DNA of 62,676 nt from Desulfosporosinus sp. (lineage in GTDB: Bacteria > Bacillota > Desulfitobacteriia > Desulfitobacteriales > Desulfitobacteriaceae): NCBI GenBank assembly GCA_031292055.1, contig JARLHV010000013.1, positions 1-62,676 of the forward strand. The letters are read 5' to 3'. Every line of letters begins with the position of its first letter. The stretch's first letter is position 1. Position numbers and translations under genes: made by a program. Shown here piece by piece: positions 17,157 to 25,128 of this stretch. The notes beneath the pieces are model-generated. The model was given only the letters and a program-made list of their open reading frames with translations, was not told the DNA's origin and ran no database searches.

Positions 17157-18470
17157 TTAGATGTAAGTTGTTGGGTGCTTGATGATTCTTTCCAGCAATT
17201 GGGTTAAAACGTCAATTTCCGCAAAATCGTTGTATAATCCGAAGCTTATGCGAACTAAACCTGGGCGGGGTGCGTCCGCACTTCTTCTGTAGAACTCCAT
17301 TTGTTTTGGGGAAATAGAGAGAAGTTTCTGGATATAAGGTTGGGTACAAAAACAACCGGTGCGAACTGCAATACCCGCCTGATTCGAGAGAATAGTTGCA
17401 ACTCGTTCATGCGCAAGCCCTTTAATATTAAAAGGGATAACCCCAATTCGAGGTTCACCTAAGGCAGTTTGAGAGTATAGAGTGATGCCGGGCATTGATT
17501 TAAGTTTTGAGTTGGCATAGTTTGTAAGCTGATTTTCATAGTGATCAATAGTTTCCATGCCCAGGGCGGTTAGGGTTTTAATGGCTGCTACAAGAGCAAC
17601 AACCCCTATAACGTTGGGGGAGCCCGCCTCTTCATTGTGAGGAGGTTTCTCCCAGACTACCCAATCATGGGTTACGGTTTCGGCAGTGCCTCCGCCCACG
17701 AATTCAGAGATACCCTGTTCGAAAGTCTCTTTTGGACCGATCAGTACTCCTATACCAAAGGGTGCGTACATTTTATGGGCTGAAAAAGCAAGATAATCGA
17801 TATGTTGAAGCGGATTTTTAGGTTTCATGTTTACGGCATAGTGAGGGACCAACTGAGCCCCGTCGACAAGTATTTTTGCCTTATAGTGGTGGGCAAGCTC
17901 AGCTATTTTATGTATTGGGTTTACATAACCTGTAACATTGGAGGCTCCAGTAACGGTTACGAGTTTGACATTACCCTTATGTTTGATTAATTTACCCTCC
18001 AGATCTTCAAGGCTTAATTTTCCTTGGAGGTCTGTTTGAACATACTCTACTTGAAATTTTTTCCGCCACGGGAGATCATTAGAATGGTGCTCCATACAGG
18101 TTGAGAGGACAACGCTTCTCTTCTTCCCTTCCCAGAGACGATAGGATAATTTGTTAATGGCTTCCGTCGTATTTTTGACAAAAATAACGGTATCTTGAAG
18201 TGGATTGGCATGGACAAATTTTAGGACACTCAACCTTGCTTCTTCAAAAAGCTGGGAAGAATACTGTGATTTATAGCCTGTGCCACGATGGATAGAAGAA
18301 TACATAGTTGAGAATTTTACTATTTCCTCCATTACTGAAACAAAGGGAGGAGTTGAGGCCGCGTTATCAAAGTTGATAGCTGTAGTTAATTGACCGTTGG
18401 AGAGAGGGATCTTTGTGTCAGTTCCTACAACTAGATTTCTGTAATGGGATCGCGACAATTTATAATTCAT
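17157..18470 (-). CDS. Aminotransferase class V, cysteine desulfurase (SufS/CsdA)-like
   Basis: The 437-residue PLP enzyme shows the class-V features INFDNAASTPP, CMEHHSNDLPWR, VDGAQLVPH and the lysine in SAHKMYAPFG. Near the C-terminus is a cysteine-rich active-site loop RTGCFCTQPY. It would release sulfur from cysteine, but no sufBCD, sufU or iscU is adjacent. The pairing with a DsrE-like protein suggests delivery to a small sulfur carrier. It is somewhat longer than SufS. SD GAGGTGAG precedes the ATG. Confidence 0.88.
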   Translation of the reverse strand: MNYKLSRSHYRNLVVGTDTKIPLSNGQLTTAINFDNAASTPPFVSVMEEIVKFSTMYSSIHRGTGYKSQYSSQLFEEARLSVLKFVHANPLQDTVIFVKNTTEAINKLSYRLWEGKKRSVVLSTCMEHHSNDLPWRKKFQVEYVQTDLQGKLSLEDLEGKLIKHKGNVKLVTVTGASNVTGYVNPIHKIAELAHHYKAKILVDGAQLVPHYAVNMKPKNPLQHIDYLAFSAHKMYAPFGIGVLIGPKETFEQGISEFVGGGTAETVTHDWVVWEKPPHNEEAGSPNVIGVVALVAAIKTLTALGMETIDHYENQLTNYANSKLKSMPGITLYSQTALGEPRIGVIPFNIKGLAHERVATILSNQAGIAVRTGCFCTQPYIQKLLSISPKQMEFYRRSADAPRPGLVRISFGLYNDFAEIDVLTQLLERIIKHPTTYI

Positions 18471-18580
18471 ACACTCACCTCTATCGAATAGATATCAGGC
18501 ATTATTGCTCTTCTCATGATATTAAGTTTTCTTAGAAAAGGTGATAAAATCACGTTTGGCGCAGCGTTTTCTTTAATAGT

Positions 18581-18611
18581 TGCATTATATTCGCGCAACT
18601 GAACCATACTA
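18581..18611 (+). promoter_or_regulatory. Sigma-G-like (forespore) promoter
   Basis: TGCATT (18581-18586), an 18-base spacer and CATACTA (18605-18611) closely match the sigma-G pattern TGnATA-N17/18-CATACTA. It stands about 40 bases before a lysine-rich 43-residue ORF. Confidence 0.5.
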
Positions 18612-18648
18612 AATATAGGGTTGAAAGTAGAGCAACAGGGAGGTAGGC

Positions 18649-18780
18649 ATGAAAAAATCAGGAGAGATTCAAAAGCATACACAAGGGCTCAGCAGTGCCA
18701 AATATGATTCTCGCAGCGCAGAATTCAAACAGGAACAGAAGAAGACTAAAAAGGCCGCTGGAAATGAGCCTAAGACTTAA
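18649..18780 (+). CDS. Lysine-rich 43-residue peptide, SASP-like
   Basis: GGGAGGT lies before the ATG at 18649. The 43-residue product is hydrophilic and basic: it contains EIQKHTQGLSSAKYDSRSAE followed by a lysine-rich tail (QEQKKTKKAAGN), without cysteine or a membrane segment. No family is recognised, but size, composition and the sigma-G-like promoter resemble minor small acid-soluble spore proteins. A terminator at 18813 closes a single-gene unit. Spore function is inference. Confidence 0.6.
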   Translation: MKKSGEIQKHTQGLSSAKYDSRSAEFKQEQKKTKKAAGNEPKT

Positions 18781-18812
18781 AAATTTAAAGACTAAAATGA
18801 AAGAAGCCTCGA

Positions 18813-18853
18813 GCCTCAAGCCTTAAATCTTTGGGCTTGAGGCTTTAATTTTA
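18813..18853 (+). terminator. Rho-independent terminator
   Basis: GCCTCAAGCC (18813-18822) pairs exactly with GGCTTGAGGC (18834-18843), followed by TTTAATTTT. Confidence 0.8.
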
Positions 18854-18989
18854 TTTACGATACTTAAGACCATAGGGGAATTCTTCAGAGTAAAATCCAG
18901 ATTGAGTTTAAATAAATAAAAAAATGGAATTTTAAGGCTGCCAGAGTAAAAAAAGTGTCGGGAGTGGCCTTATGAATAAGCGAAAACTG

Positions 18990-19018
18990 TTGAGATTATG
19001 AACAAAATATAGTATACT
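18990..19018 (+). promoter_or_regulatory. Sigma-A-type promoter
   Basis: TTGAGA (18990-18995), a 17-base spacer and TATACT (19013-19018) precede the HNH-like gene with a leader of about 125 bases. The rest of the 18854-19149 spacer shows nothing else. Confidence 0.65.
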
Positions 19019-19149
19019 AAACTAGTAGATAAATCAAATTTTTTAGATTCCCTTTGAAATAAGAGCAATTTAACTGGCGGGATGACAAGTGGAAGTCCCA
19101 ATGGCTGTTGCTTGTTTTTGTTTGGGTAACACTATGAAAGGAGTAAACT

Positions 19150-19524
19150 ATGAGCGAGGACATTTCAACCGATAGTAAAAATGATACGATGGAGATTCCT
19201 AGGTTAATAATTGAGAGATACTTAGAAAGAAAATTAAAAGAAACGGAAATTGTACACCATCTAAACGAGGTTAATGATGACGACAGAACTGCAAATCTTG
19301 CAGTGTTTATTGATATCGCTCATCATGCAAAATTCCACAAAGCCAAACGAAAGTCTCAGTATGTCCCTGAAGTTGGACGTACTAGAAAAGCGATAGAAGC
19401 CAGAATGTTAGAAAAATACGGGATCGTATTTTATGGGCCGTTATATACTAACGATAGAGAAAGAATGCTTAAAAGAATGGCAGAACGCACTAAAAGAGAA
19501 CTGGGCTTACTTAGTGAAGGGTAA
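19150..19524 (+). CDS. HNH-endonuclease-like protein
   Basis: AAGGAG precedes the ATG. The 124-residue protein contains EIVHHLNEVNDDDRTANLAV followed by an alanine/histidine helix (HHAKFHKAKR). This is the spacing of an HNH nuclease motif (H-H, N near the middle, final H), as in phage- and intron-type homing nucleases. No zinc-binding cysteine pairs are present. The C-terminal half is charged and helical (MLKRMAERTKRELG). It has its own promoter and terminator. A host target or mobile origin is not visible. Confidence 0.7.
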   Translation: MSEDISTDSKNDTMEIPRLIIERYLERKLKETEIVHHLNEVNDDDRTANLAVFIDIAHHAKFHKAKRKSQYVPEVGRTRKAIEARMLEKYGIVFYGPLYTNDRERMLKRMAERTKRELGLLSEG

Positions 19525-19561
19525 AAGCAGTTAATTTACCTGTTTTGTTTTTTCTCCACGG

Positions 19562-19590
19562 CGGCTCAAAATGAGCCGTCTTTTTTAGTA
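19562..19590 (+). terminator. Rho-independent terminator
   Basis: CGGCTC, loop AAAAT, GAGCCG, followed by TCTTTTTT, ends the HNH-like gene. Confidence 0.8.
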
Positions 19591-19646
19591 GCGAGAAAGT
19601 ATAATCAAAGTTATGTTTTATTGAAATTTAAAAGGTGGTTACAAAC

Positions 19647-19949
19647 ATGGCGAGAACGATAGAGGCACAGGTGAATGTGGCCTTAGCAGACTATGATGAG
19701 TCGATGAAAAACCATCTGGTCGAACTACTGAAGGAAACATTACGAGAGCAATCCGCAGAATATATTTTTGAAGATACTTGGAAAGTTGTAGAAAATAAAC
19801 GCAAACTTTACAAAAATAAGGATGGCACATTGGAAGCACAAGATAAGGAGACCCTTGGTGACTCGTTGTCTTCAGAGATTAGTGAAACTAGAGAGGTGCT
19901 TGAAATCATTACGGTAGTTTTAACAGTAACAGTGGCAGATAGCCTCTGA
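19647..19949 (+). CDS. Hypothetical protein
   Basis: The ATG at 19647 has AAAGGTGG upstream. The 100-residue product is mostly helical and charged: an N-terminal alanine/valine helix (ARTIEAQVNVALADYDE), an acidic centre, and a hydrophobic C-terminal strand (VLEIITVVLTVTVADSL) too short to be a firm membrane anchor. No family is recognised. Neighbours are the HNH-like gene and a YlbF-family gene, both in the same direction. Confidence 0.55.
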   Translation: MARTIEAQVNVALADYDESMKNHLVELLKETLREQSAEYIFEDTWKVVENKRKLYKNKDGTLEAQDKETLGDSLSSEISETREVLEIITVVLTVTVADSL

Positions 19950-20098
19950 TAATGATCAACATTTTTAGCTGATTGGCAAGTATTGTAACCTTGAAACTAT
20001 AGTCACTTCCTCTGGAATATTGTTTTAGGTTAAAAGGCAAACGGTTAGTTAAGAATAGAAATAGTGGAAATCTGTTTGAATTCATTGAGGGAGGAATC

Positions 20099-20455
20099 AT
20101 GGACATGGATCAACTTGAGGAGATTATGCAAAAGAGTACTGAACTCGGTAAATTAATCGCTCTTACAACCATTTACCAAGCCTATAAAAAGGGAGAGTAT
20201 GATCTGCTTCATAATTCGGAAGCTCGTAAGTTAGTTGAAGATCTGCAAAAAATGAAGCAGGAGTATCAGGGCAAGCAAATGGCTGGAATGGAACTGAGTA
20301 AAGAAGAACAGGAAACATTGAAAGATATGGAAAATACCTGTCTAAGAGATCGTCAAATATTAGTAACGAACGATGCTAATACAAAGTTCCAAGAGTTTAT
20401 GGAGCAGATATCAGGAAAGATAAAAGCTGGGATTAAGAGCGTCGACAAACTATAA
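20099..20455 (+). CDS. YlbF/YmcA family protein
   Basis: The 118-residue all-helical protein matches the YlbF family: KSTELGKLIALTTIYQAYKK, then a LVEDLQKMKQEYQGKQ helix with a charged central segment, and a C-terminal NTKFQEFMEQISGKIKAGI. In Bacillus, YlbF, YmcA and YaaT form a complex modulating RNase Y and development. This could be a relative or a paralogue such as YheA. GGGAGGA precedes the start; a second ATG 6 bases downstream is equally placed. Confidence 0.8.
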   Translation: MDMDQLEEIMQKSTELGKLIALTTIYQAYKKGEYDLLHNSEARKLVEDLQKMKQEYQGKQMAGMELSKEEQETLKDMENTCLRDRQILVTNDANTKFQEFMEQISGKIKAGIKSVDKL

Positions 20456-20612
20456 AAGCTGGAAGGGATGGGTTTTCAACGCCATTGTTGAAGCTTGCCA
20501 TTTGGAGTTATACCACTTATGATGATAGTACCGAATAGAGATAGAAGCAGATTATACGGTCAATATATGTGGCATGTATGCCCGTCTGTGGTTTAAGAGA
20601 GGTTGAATCCAA

Positions 20613-21773
20613 ATGGCAAAAATTGAGCTGATCGCAACGGCCGCCTTTGGTTTGGAATCCATTGTGGCTCGCGAACTTAAAAACCTTGGGTATGATGATT
20701 TAATGGTCGAAAATGGAAAGGTCTCATTTACAACTGACGAGCTGGGAATTTGCCGAACAAACCTCTGGTTACGTAGTTCGGACCGTATCTTACTAAAAAT
20801 AGGCTTATTCAAAGCTCGGACATTCGAAGAGCTTTTTCAGCAAACAAAAGCATTACCTTGGGAGGAGTGGCTTCCTGAAGATGCGAATTTTCCAGTTCAA
20901 GGGAAATCGATAAAGTCCCAGCTTTTTAGTGTTTCGGATTGCCAAGCTATTGTCAAAAAAGCGATTGTGGAACGCCTTAAAGAAACCTATAGTCGAAGCT
21001 GGTTTGAAGAAACAGGCCCTCGTTATCAGATTGAAGTCGCACTTTTAAATGATACGGTTACGCTAACTATTGACACGTCCGGGTTGGGCCTGCACAAGCG
21101 CGGCTATCGGCAACTTGCGGGACAAGCACCTCTAAAAGAAACTTTGGCAGCAGCAATGATTCAGCTGAGTTTTTGGCATAACGATCGTGCGTTAATCGAC
21201 CCGTTTTGCGGGACTGGTACGATTCCTATCGAAGCTGCCTTTATTGCCCAGAACCGAGCACCTGGCCTCAAACGCAGTTTCGCAGCGGAAAAATGGCCCA
21301 GAATCCCGAGAGCACTCTGGCAAGAAGCTTGGCAGGAAGCACTCGATCTTTGGGATCGCAAAGTACCTCTGCATATCTACGGTTCGGATATCGACCCCAA
21401 TGCTTTAGCCTTAGCACGTACGCATGCCGTTGAGGCAGGGGTGGAAAATGTAATACACTTTCAGCGACTGCCGGTAGCAGAAGTTAGTTCCAGGTTCAAA
21501 TATGGGCATATGATCGCCAACCCACCCTATGGAGAACGACTTGGGGATACCCAAGAGATCGAAAAACTTTATCTTGAACTGGGGGAAACATTTAAGCGCT
21601 TGGAGAACTGGTCTCTGCATATGCTTACCACTCATCAATTTCCAGAACGATTAATTGGGCGCCGCTGGGATAAAAGCCGAAAGCTCTACACTGGACGGCT
21701 TGAATGTCATTATTTCCAGTTCTTTGGTCCTCGTCCACCCAGGGAAACGACCCCAAACAACGCAACTAAATAA
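20613..21773 (+). CDS. THUMP-domain class I SAM RNA methyltransferase (RlmL N-terminal-like/YpsC)
   Basis: The 386-residue protein starts with an N-terminal ferredoxin-like/THUMP region (IELIATAAFGLESIVARELK). It carries DTSGLGLHKRGYR, a SAM-binding site DPFCGTGTIPIEAAF, and the catalytic motif ANPPYGERLG near residue 305. It is expected to make N2-methylguanosine in 23S rRNA, as does RlmL's N-terminal half. A terminator follows at 21785. Confidence 0.93.
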   Translation: MAKIELIATAAFGLESIVARELKNLGYDDLMVENGKVSFTTDELGICRTNLWLRSSDRILLKIGLFKARTFEELFQQTKALPWEEWLPEDANFPVQGKSIKSQLFSVSDCQAIVKKAIVERLKETYSRSWFEETGPRYQIEVALLNDTVTLTIDTSGLGLHKRGYRQLAGQAPLKETLAAAMIQLSFWHNDRALIDPFCGTGTIPIEAAFIAQNRAPGLKRSFAAEKWPRIPRALWQEAWQEALDLWDRKVPLHIYGSDIDPNALALARTHAVEAGVENVIHFQRLPVAEVSSRFKYGHMIANPPYGERLGDTQEIEKLYLELGETFKRLENWSLHMLTTHQFPERLIGRRWDKSRKLYTGRLECHYFQFFGPRPPRETTPNNATK

Positions 21774-21784
21774 AAATTTAATGA

Positions 21785-21822
21785 GCAGCTCTGCAAGAAC
21801 ATTCTTCAGAGCTGCCTTTTTT
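21785..21822 (+). terminator. Rho-independent terminator
   Basis: GCAGCTCTG (21785-21793) pairs with CAGAGCTGC (21807-21815), followed by CTTTTTT. Confidence 0.85.
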
Positions 21823-21859
21823 AATTGTTAATAGGTGTATAATTAGTCAGGATAAAGAA

Positions 21860-21888
21860 TTGACAATCAAATTATGCGATGGCTTAAT
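21860..21888 (+). promoter_or_regulatory. Possible promoter of dsrMK
   Basis: TTGACA (21860-21865), a 17-base spacer and CTTAAT (21883-21888). The -35 is perfect; the -10 has two mismatches to TATAAT. Confidence 0.45.
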
Positions 21889-21969
21889 AGGAAAGGGAAA
21901 TTTTACAAGCCTTATAAACTCACTTAGACTATAAAGTGACTATAATAACAATGGAGGAGGTTGACTATT

Positions 21970-22857
21970 TTGCTACTAAGTTTTATTGCTTATCTTTCCA
22001 TACTCCTTTTTGTAGGAATATCTGCTCACAAAGCTTATCAATTTGCAAAAATGCCATTGCACGGACGAATGGAGCTCTATCCTGTACCCAAAGAAAAAGG
22101 GTTTGAACATGGGGGCTCTTTTTATGAGGAAATATCTTGGTGGAGCAAACCTCATGAAGTTTCTCACGTTCGCGAAATAGTTGAAATGTTTAAGGAAATA
22201 CTTTTTATTAAGACATTGTTTGATAACCAACGTCCTTTTTGGTGGCTTTCTTATGCTTTGCACTTAGGAATTTACTTCATAATGGCTTGGACAATCTTAT
22301 TGGTTGCCGGAGCAGTTTCCCTGCTGAACGGAATTGTTGTGGCAGTAGGTAGCCCAAGCCTTTTTGGTCAGTTGATTTTCTACTTGTCAGTTGTGACCGG
22401 AGTTCTAGGAATCGCTTTGGCTACTTTAGGTTCTGGTTTTTTGGTTCTGCGTAGAATGTTTGACGGTACGTTGAAAAAATATACGACTCCTCAAGAGTAC
22501 TTTAACCTTTTGCTCATTTTTGCGGCAGGAGTTACTGGGATACTGACATGGGGTAATGACTTATCCTTTCATTATGCTCGAGAAGTGACTATGAACCTCA
22601 TTACTTTTACGCCGTTTACAGCTCCTGGTATACTTATCTTGCACATAATCATCGTTGGAATTATGTTGATATATATTCCTATAAGTAAGATGAGTCACTA
22701 TGTTGGAAAGTATTTTACCTTTCATACGGTTCTATGGGATAATAGTCCTAACCTTAAAGGCACCGCTATTGAACAAAAAGTCAAAAAAGCGACATCCTAC
22801 CGTCCGACTACTTCTTGGTCTGCCCCTCATATCAAGGGACCGGGTTCTCCTAAGTAG
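21970..22857 (+). CDS. dsrM: DsrM-like membrane cytochrome b subunit
   Basis: The TTG at 21970 is preferred because GGAGGAGG (21953-21960) fits it as SD; the TTG at 21961 is too close. The 295-residue NarI-type protein has about six membrane segments, starting at the N-terminus (SFIAYLSILLFVGISAHKAY). Histidines inside or beside helices (LHLGIYFI, HIIIVGIM) are candidate haem b ligands. DsrM oxidises menaquinol and passes electrons to DsrK. It is followed by dsrK after 51 bases. Only the minimal MK pair is present; DsrJOP are absent here. Confidence 0.88.
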   Translation: MLLSFIAYLSILLFVGISAHKAYQFAKMPLHGRMELYPVPKEKGFEHGGSFYEEISWWSKPHEVSHVREIVEMFKEILFIKTLFDNQRPFWWLSYALHLGIYFIMAWTILLVAGAVSLLNGIVVAVGSPSLFGQLIFYLSVVTGVLGIALATLGSGFLVLRRMFDGTLKKYTTPQEYFNLLLIFAAGVTGILTWGNDLSFHYAREVTMNLITFTPFTAPGILILHIIIVGIMLIYIPISKMSHYVGKYFTFHTVLWDNSPNLKGTAIEQKVKKATSYRPTTSWSAPHIKGPGSPK

Positions 22858-22908
22858 TAATTTCCAATTTTTAAGTGTTAACTATAATTAGAAAAAGGAG
22901 ATCTAAGA

Positions 22909-24525
22909 ATGATAAATCAAAAAGATTTATTTCCGAAAGATATGGGTCGCCCGGACGAGCAACTGATCAAACTTGAACTTGATCAGCTCATGCCATTACT
23001 GGCACCGTATGATAAACCTGGAATGGAACCCCCGTTAACGGATCCTAAGCCGGCGTGGAAAGAAAAATACTGTACTTCTTTAGATGGCTACGTTGGTCTT
23101 GATACCTTAACTCGCCCAAAATCTAAAGAAGAAGAAGATGAATTCGTCCGGAAGTTTATTAGTGGTCTCGGAAAAATCTTTTCGGATGCTAATAACGGAG
23201 TACTCGAACCGCTCTTATTGTCATTTGAATACTGTGCGAAATGCAATACTTGTACAGAGGCATGTCATATTTATGCAGCGTCTGGGAATAATGAGTTATA
23301 CCGACCAATTTATCGTTCTGAGGTTCTGCGAAAAATTGCGAAGAAGTATTTTACTACGAGTGGGAAATTTTTAGGCGGCTTTGTTGGCGCGGATATTGAT
23401 GTGAACTGGGAAACAATTGCCCGACTGGGAGAATTATCCTATCGGTGCAATCTATGCCGACGTTGTGCTCAGACCTGCCCGCTGGGCTTGGATAACGCCC
23501 TTCTCACCAAAGAAATTCGCAAGATCTTTAGTCAAGAAATGGGCATTGCGCCAACTCCTCTTCATACCAAAGGTACGATGCTTCAGATTAAAACTGGTTC
23601 GTCGACTGGATTAGCCAAACCGGCTTTCTTAGATACGCTTGAGTTTTTGGAAGAAGATACTGAAGAAAAATTTGGCATAAAACTTAAGTTTCCAGTCGAT
23701 AAAAAAAATGCCGATATATTAGTGTTGCATAATGCGGGCGAGTTTATGGCTTGGCCGGAAAATCCCGTAGCTTTTGCCCTTCTTTTTGATGCAGCTGGTA
23801 TAAATTGGACTCTTAGCAGTGAAATTATGGGGTATGATAGTGTCAACTACGGTATCTGGTATGATGATTTCCAAGCAAAACAGATTGCTTTGATGCAGAT
23901 GAAAGTGGCCAAGGATTTCGGAGTCAAGCGAATTGTTGTCGCAGAATGTGGGCATGCTCATAAAGCGTCAATGATTGTGGGTGATCGCATGTCGTATGGC
24001 GATGCTAGAATCCCTGTGGAAAGCTGTCTGCCTCTGCTTTGGGATTTGGTCAAGAGCAAACGGTTAAAGTTCGATCCCAGTAAGAATAATTTTCCAGTAA
24101 CACTTCACGATCCTTGTAATGTGGTGCGACAAATGGGGATTGTGGAACCTCAGAGGAATGTCTTAAAAGCTATTTGTCCTCAGTTTAGGGAAATGACTCC
24201 CCATGGAGTCGACAATTACTGTTGTGGTGGAGGAAGTGGTTTTGCAATCATGAGTTCCCAAAACTTCCCGGAATTCCGAGATGCTGTGGCTTCACGAATG
24301 AAATTTAATCAGATCTTGGGAGCCTTTAAGGGATCTATGGAAGACCGCTCAATTCCAAAATATATTTGTGCTCCCTGTTCTAACTGCAAAGGGGCCATGC
24401 GAGCTATTTTGGAACATTATGAGGCAACCGAAAAATTCAACCTCCAATATGGTGGTTTAGTGGAACTTATGGTCAATGCACTAGTGGGTATGAAAAAACC
24501 TTTCTTGGAGTTTTTGGAAGATTAG
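22909..24525 (+). CDS. dsrK: DsrK-like HdrD-family Fe-S subunit
   Basis: The 538-residue protein has two [4Fe-4S] motifs (CAKCNTCTEACHIY, CNLCRRCAQTCPLG). CCG-type cysteines follow in HDPCNVVRQMG and YCCGGGSGF, with a final CAPCSNCKG that would complete a special [4Fe-4S] centre. DsrK resembles heterodisulfide reductase HdrD and is thought to reduce the DsrC trisulfide at the membrane with electrons from DsrM. AAAAGGAG precedes the ATG. A hairpin follows, so dsrMK probably forms its own unit before the ferredoxin-dsrAB unit. Confidence 0.9.
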   Translation: MINQKDLFPKDMGRPDEQLIKLELDQLMPLLAPYDKPGMEPPLTDPKPAWKEKYCTSLDGYVGLDTLTRPKSKEEEDEFVRKFISGLGKIFSDANNGVLEPLLLSFEYCAKCNTCTEACHIYAASGNNELYRPIYRSEVLRKIAKKYFTTSGKFLGGFVGADIDVNWETIARLGELSYRCNLCRRCAQTCPLGLDNALLTKEIRKIFSQEMGIAPTPLHTKGTMLQIKTGSSTGLAKPAFLDTLEFLEEDTEEKFGIKLKFPVDKKNADILVLHNAGEFMAWPENPVAFALLFDAAGINWTLSSEIMGYDSVNYGIWYDDFQAKQIALMQMKVAKDFGVKRIVVAECGHAHKASMIVGDRMSYGDARIPVESCLPLLWDLVKSKRLKFDPSKNNFPVTLHDPCNVVRQMGIVEPQRNVLKAICPQFREMTPHGVDNYCCGGGSGFAIMSSQNFPEFRDAVASRMKFNQILGAFKGSMEDRSIPKYICAPCSNCKGAMRAILEHYEATEKFNLQYGGLVELMVNALVGMKKPFLEFLED

Positions 24526-24548
24526 TCGGATATTGATGGATTCTTGAG

Positions 24549-24584
24549 CACAGACTCTTTCAGGAGGCCTGAAGGGGTCTGTGT
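24549..24584 (+). terminator. Hairpin after dsrK
   Basis: ACAGAC and TTTCAGG pair with CCTGAA and GTCTGT around 24549-24584, with a few mismatches. There is no T-run, so it is a weak terminator or attenuator. Confidence 0.5.
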
Positions 24585-24800
24585 TAAAGATTAGCACGAA
24601 TTTTACCCAAAAAAGTTTGCGGTCATTAGGATTCCCGCTCGCTATGCTCCAGTTGCACTTTAGGAGAACTTCGGGATCGTTGGAATTAATTACCGCCAGA
24701 TTCTTCTATTATAACTACTCATAATCTTTTTTTCATATAGCTCAATCAGGATTATATATTGTACGAATAGAACACAAGGTGTTAAATTAAGAACATGGAC

Positions 24801-24818
24801 TCGTGTTAATTTACACAA
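24801..24818. promoter_or_regulatory. Rex-like operator candidate
   Basis: The minus strand reads TTGTGTAAATTAACACGA, close to the Rex pattern TTGTG-N8-CACAA with one mismatch in the right half. Rex senses NADH/NAD+ and represses energy-metabolism genes, including sulfate-reduction genes in Desulfovibrio. It lies about 90 bases before the ferredoxin-dsrAB start. Confidence 0.4.
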
Positions 24819-24843
24819 GAAGCATTATCTTTCCAAATTGTTC

Positions 24844-24870
24844 AACATTAAATATTTAATATTCAATGTT
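24844..24870. promoter_or_regulatory. AT-rich palindrome before ferredoxin-dsrAB
   Basis: AACATTAAATATT (24844-24856) and AATATTCAATGTT (24858-24870) are reverse complements but for one base, centred on 24857. It lies 37 bases before the ferredoxin start and is a candidate operator. The rest of 24526-24907 holds no gene. Confidence 0.55.
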
Positions 24871-24907
24871 TGATTATTCTCTTTAGTAGTTTAAGGAGGT
24901 GTAATTT

Positions 24908-25096
24908 GTGTTTATCGTGTCAATTGATGAAGATCTGTGCTCAGGATGCAACTCTTGTACTGAAGGGTGTCCAGCTCACCTGCTTGGCTTTAGTGAGGAC
25001 AAGGCTCATGTAATCGGTGATGAATCAGAGTGCATGGGCTGCGAAAGCTGCACGTCGGTTTGTCCGACGGGTGCCATAAGCATCGCTGAGATGTAA
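24908..25096 (+). CDS. 2[4Fe-4S] ferredoxin
   Basis: The GTG at 24908 follows AAGGAGGTG. The 62-residue protein has two complete [4Fe-4S] motifs, Cys11/14/17/21 and Cys42/45/48/52. It stands 32 bases before dsrA and is surely co-transcribed, so it may be an electron donor to DsrAB or be linked to PFOR and CO dehydrogenase. It lacks the long insertions of Alvin-type ferredoxins. Confidence 0.93.
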   Translation: MFIVSIDEDLCSGCNSCTEGCPAHLLGFSEDKAHVIGDESECMGCESCTSVCPTGAISIAEM

Positions 25097-25128
25097 AAAA
25101 CTTATAACTTGAAGACGGAGGGTGTGCC

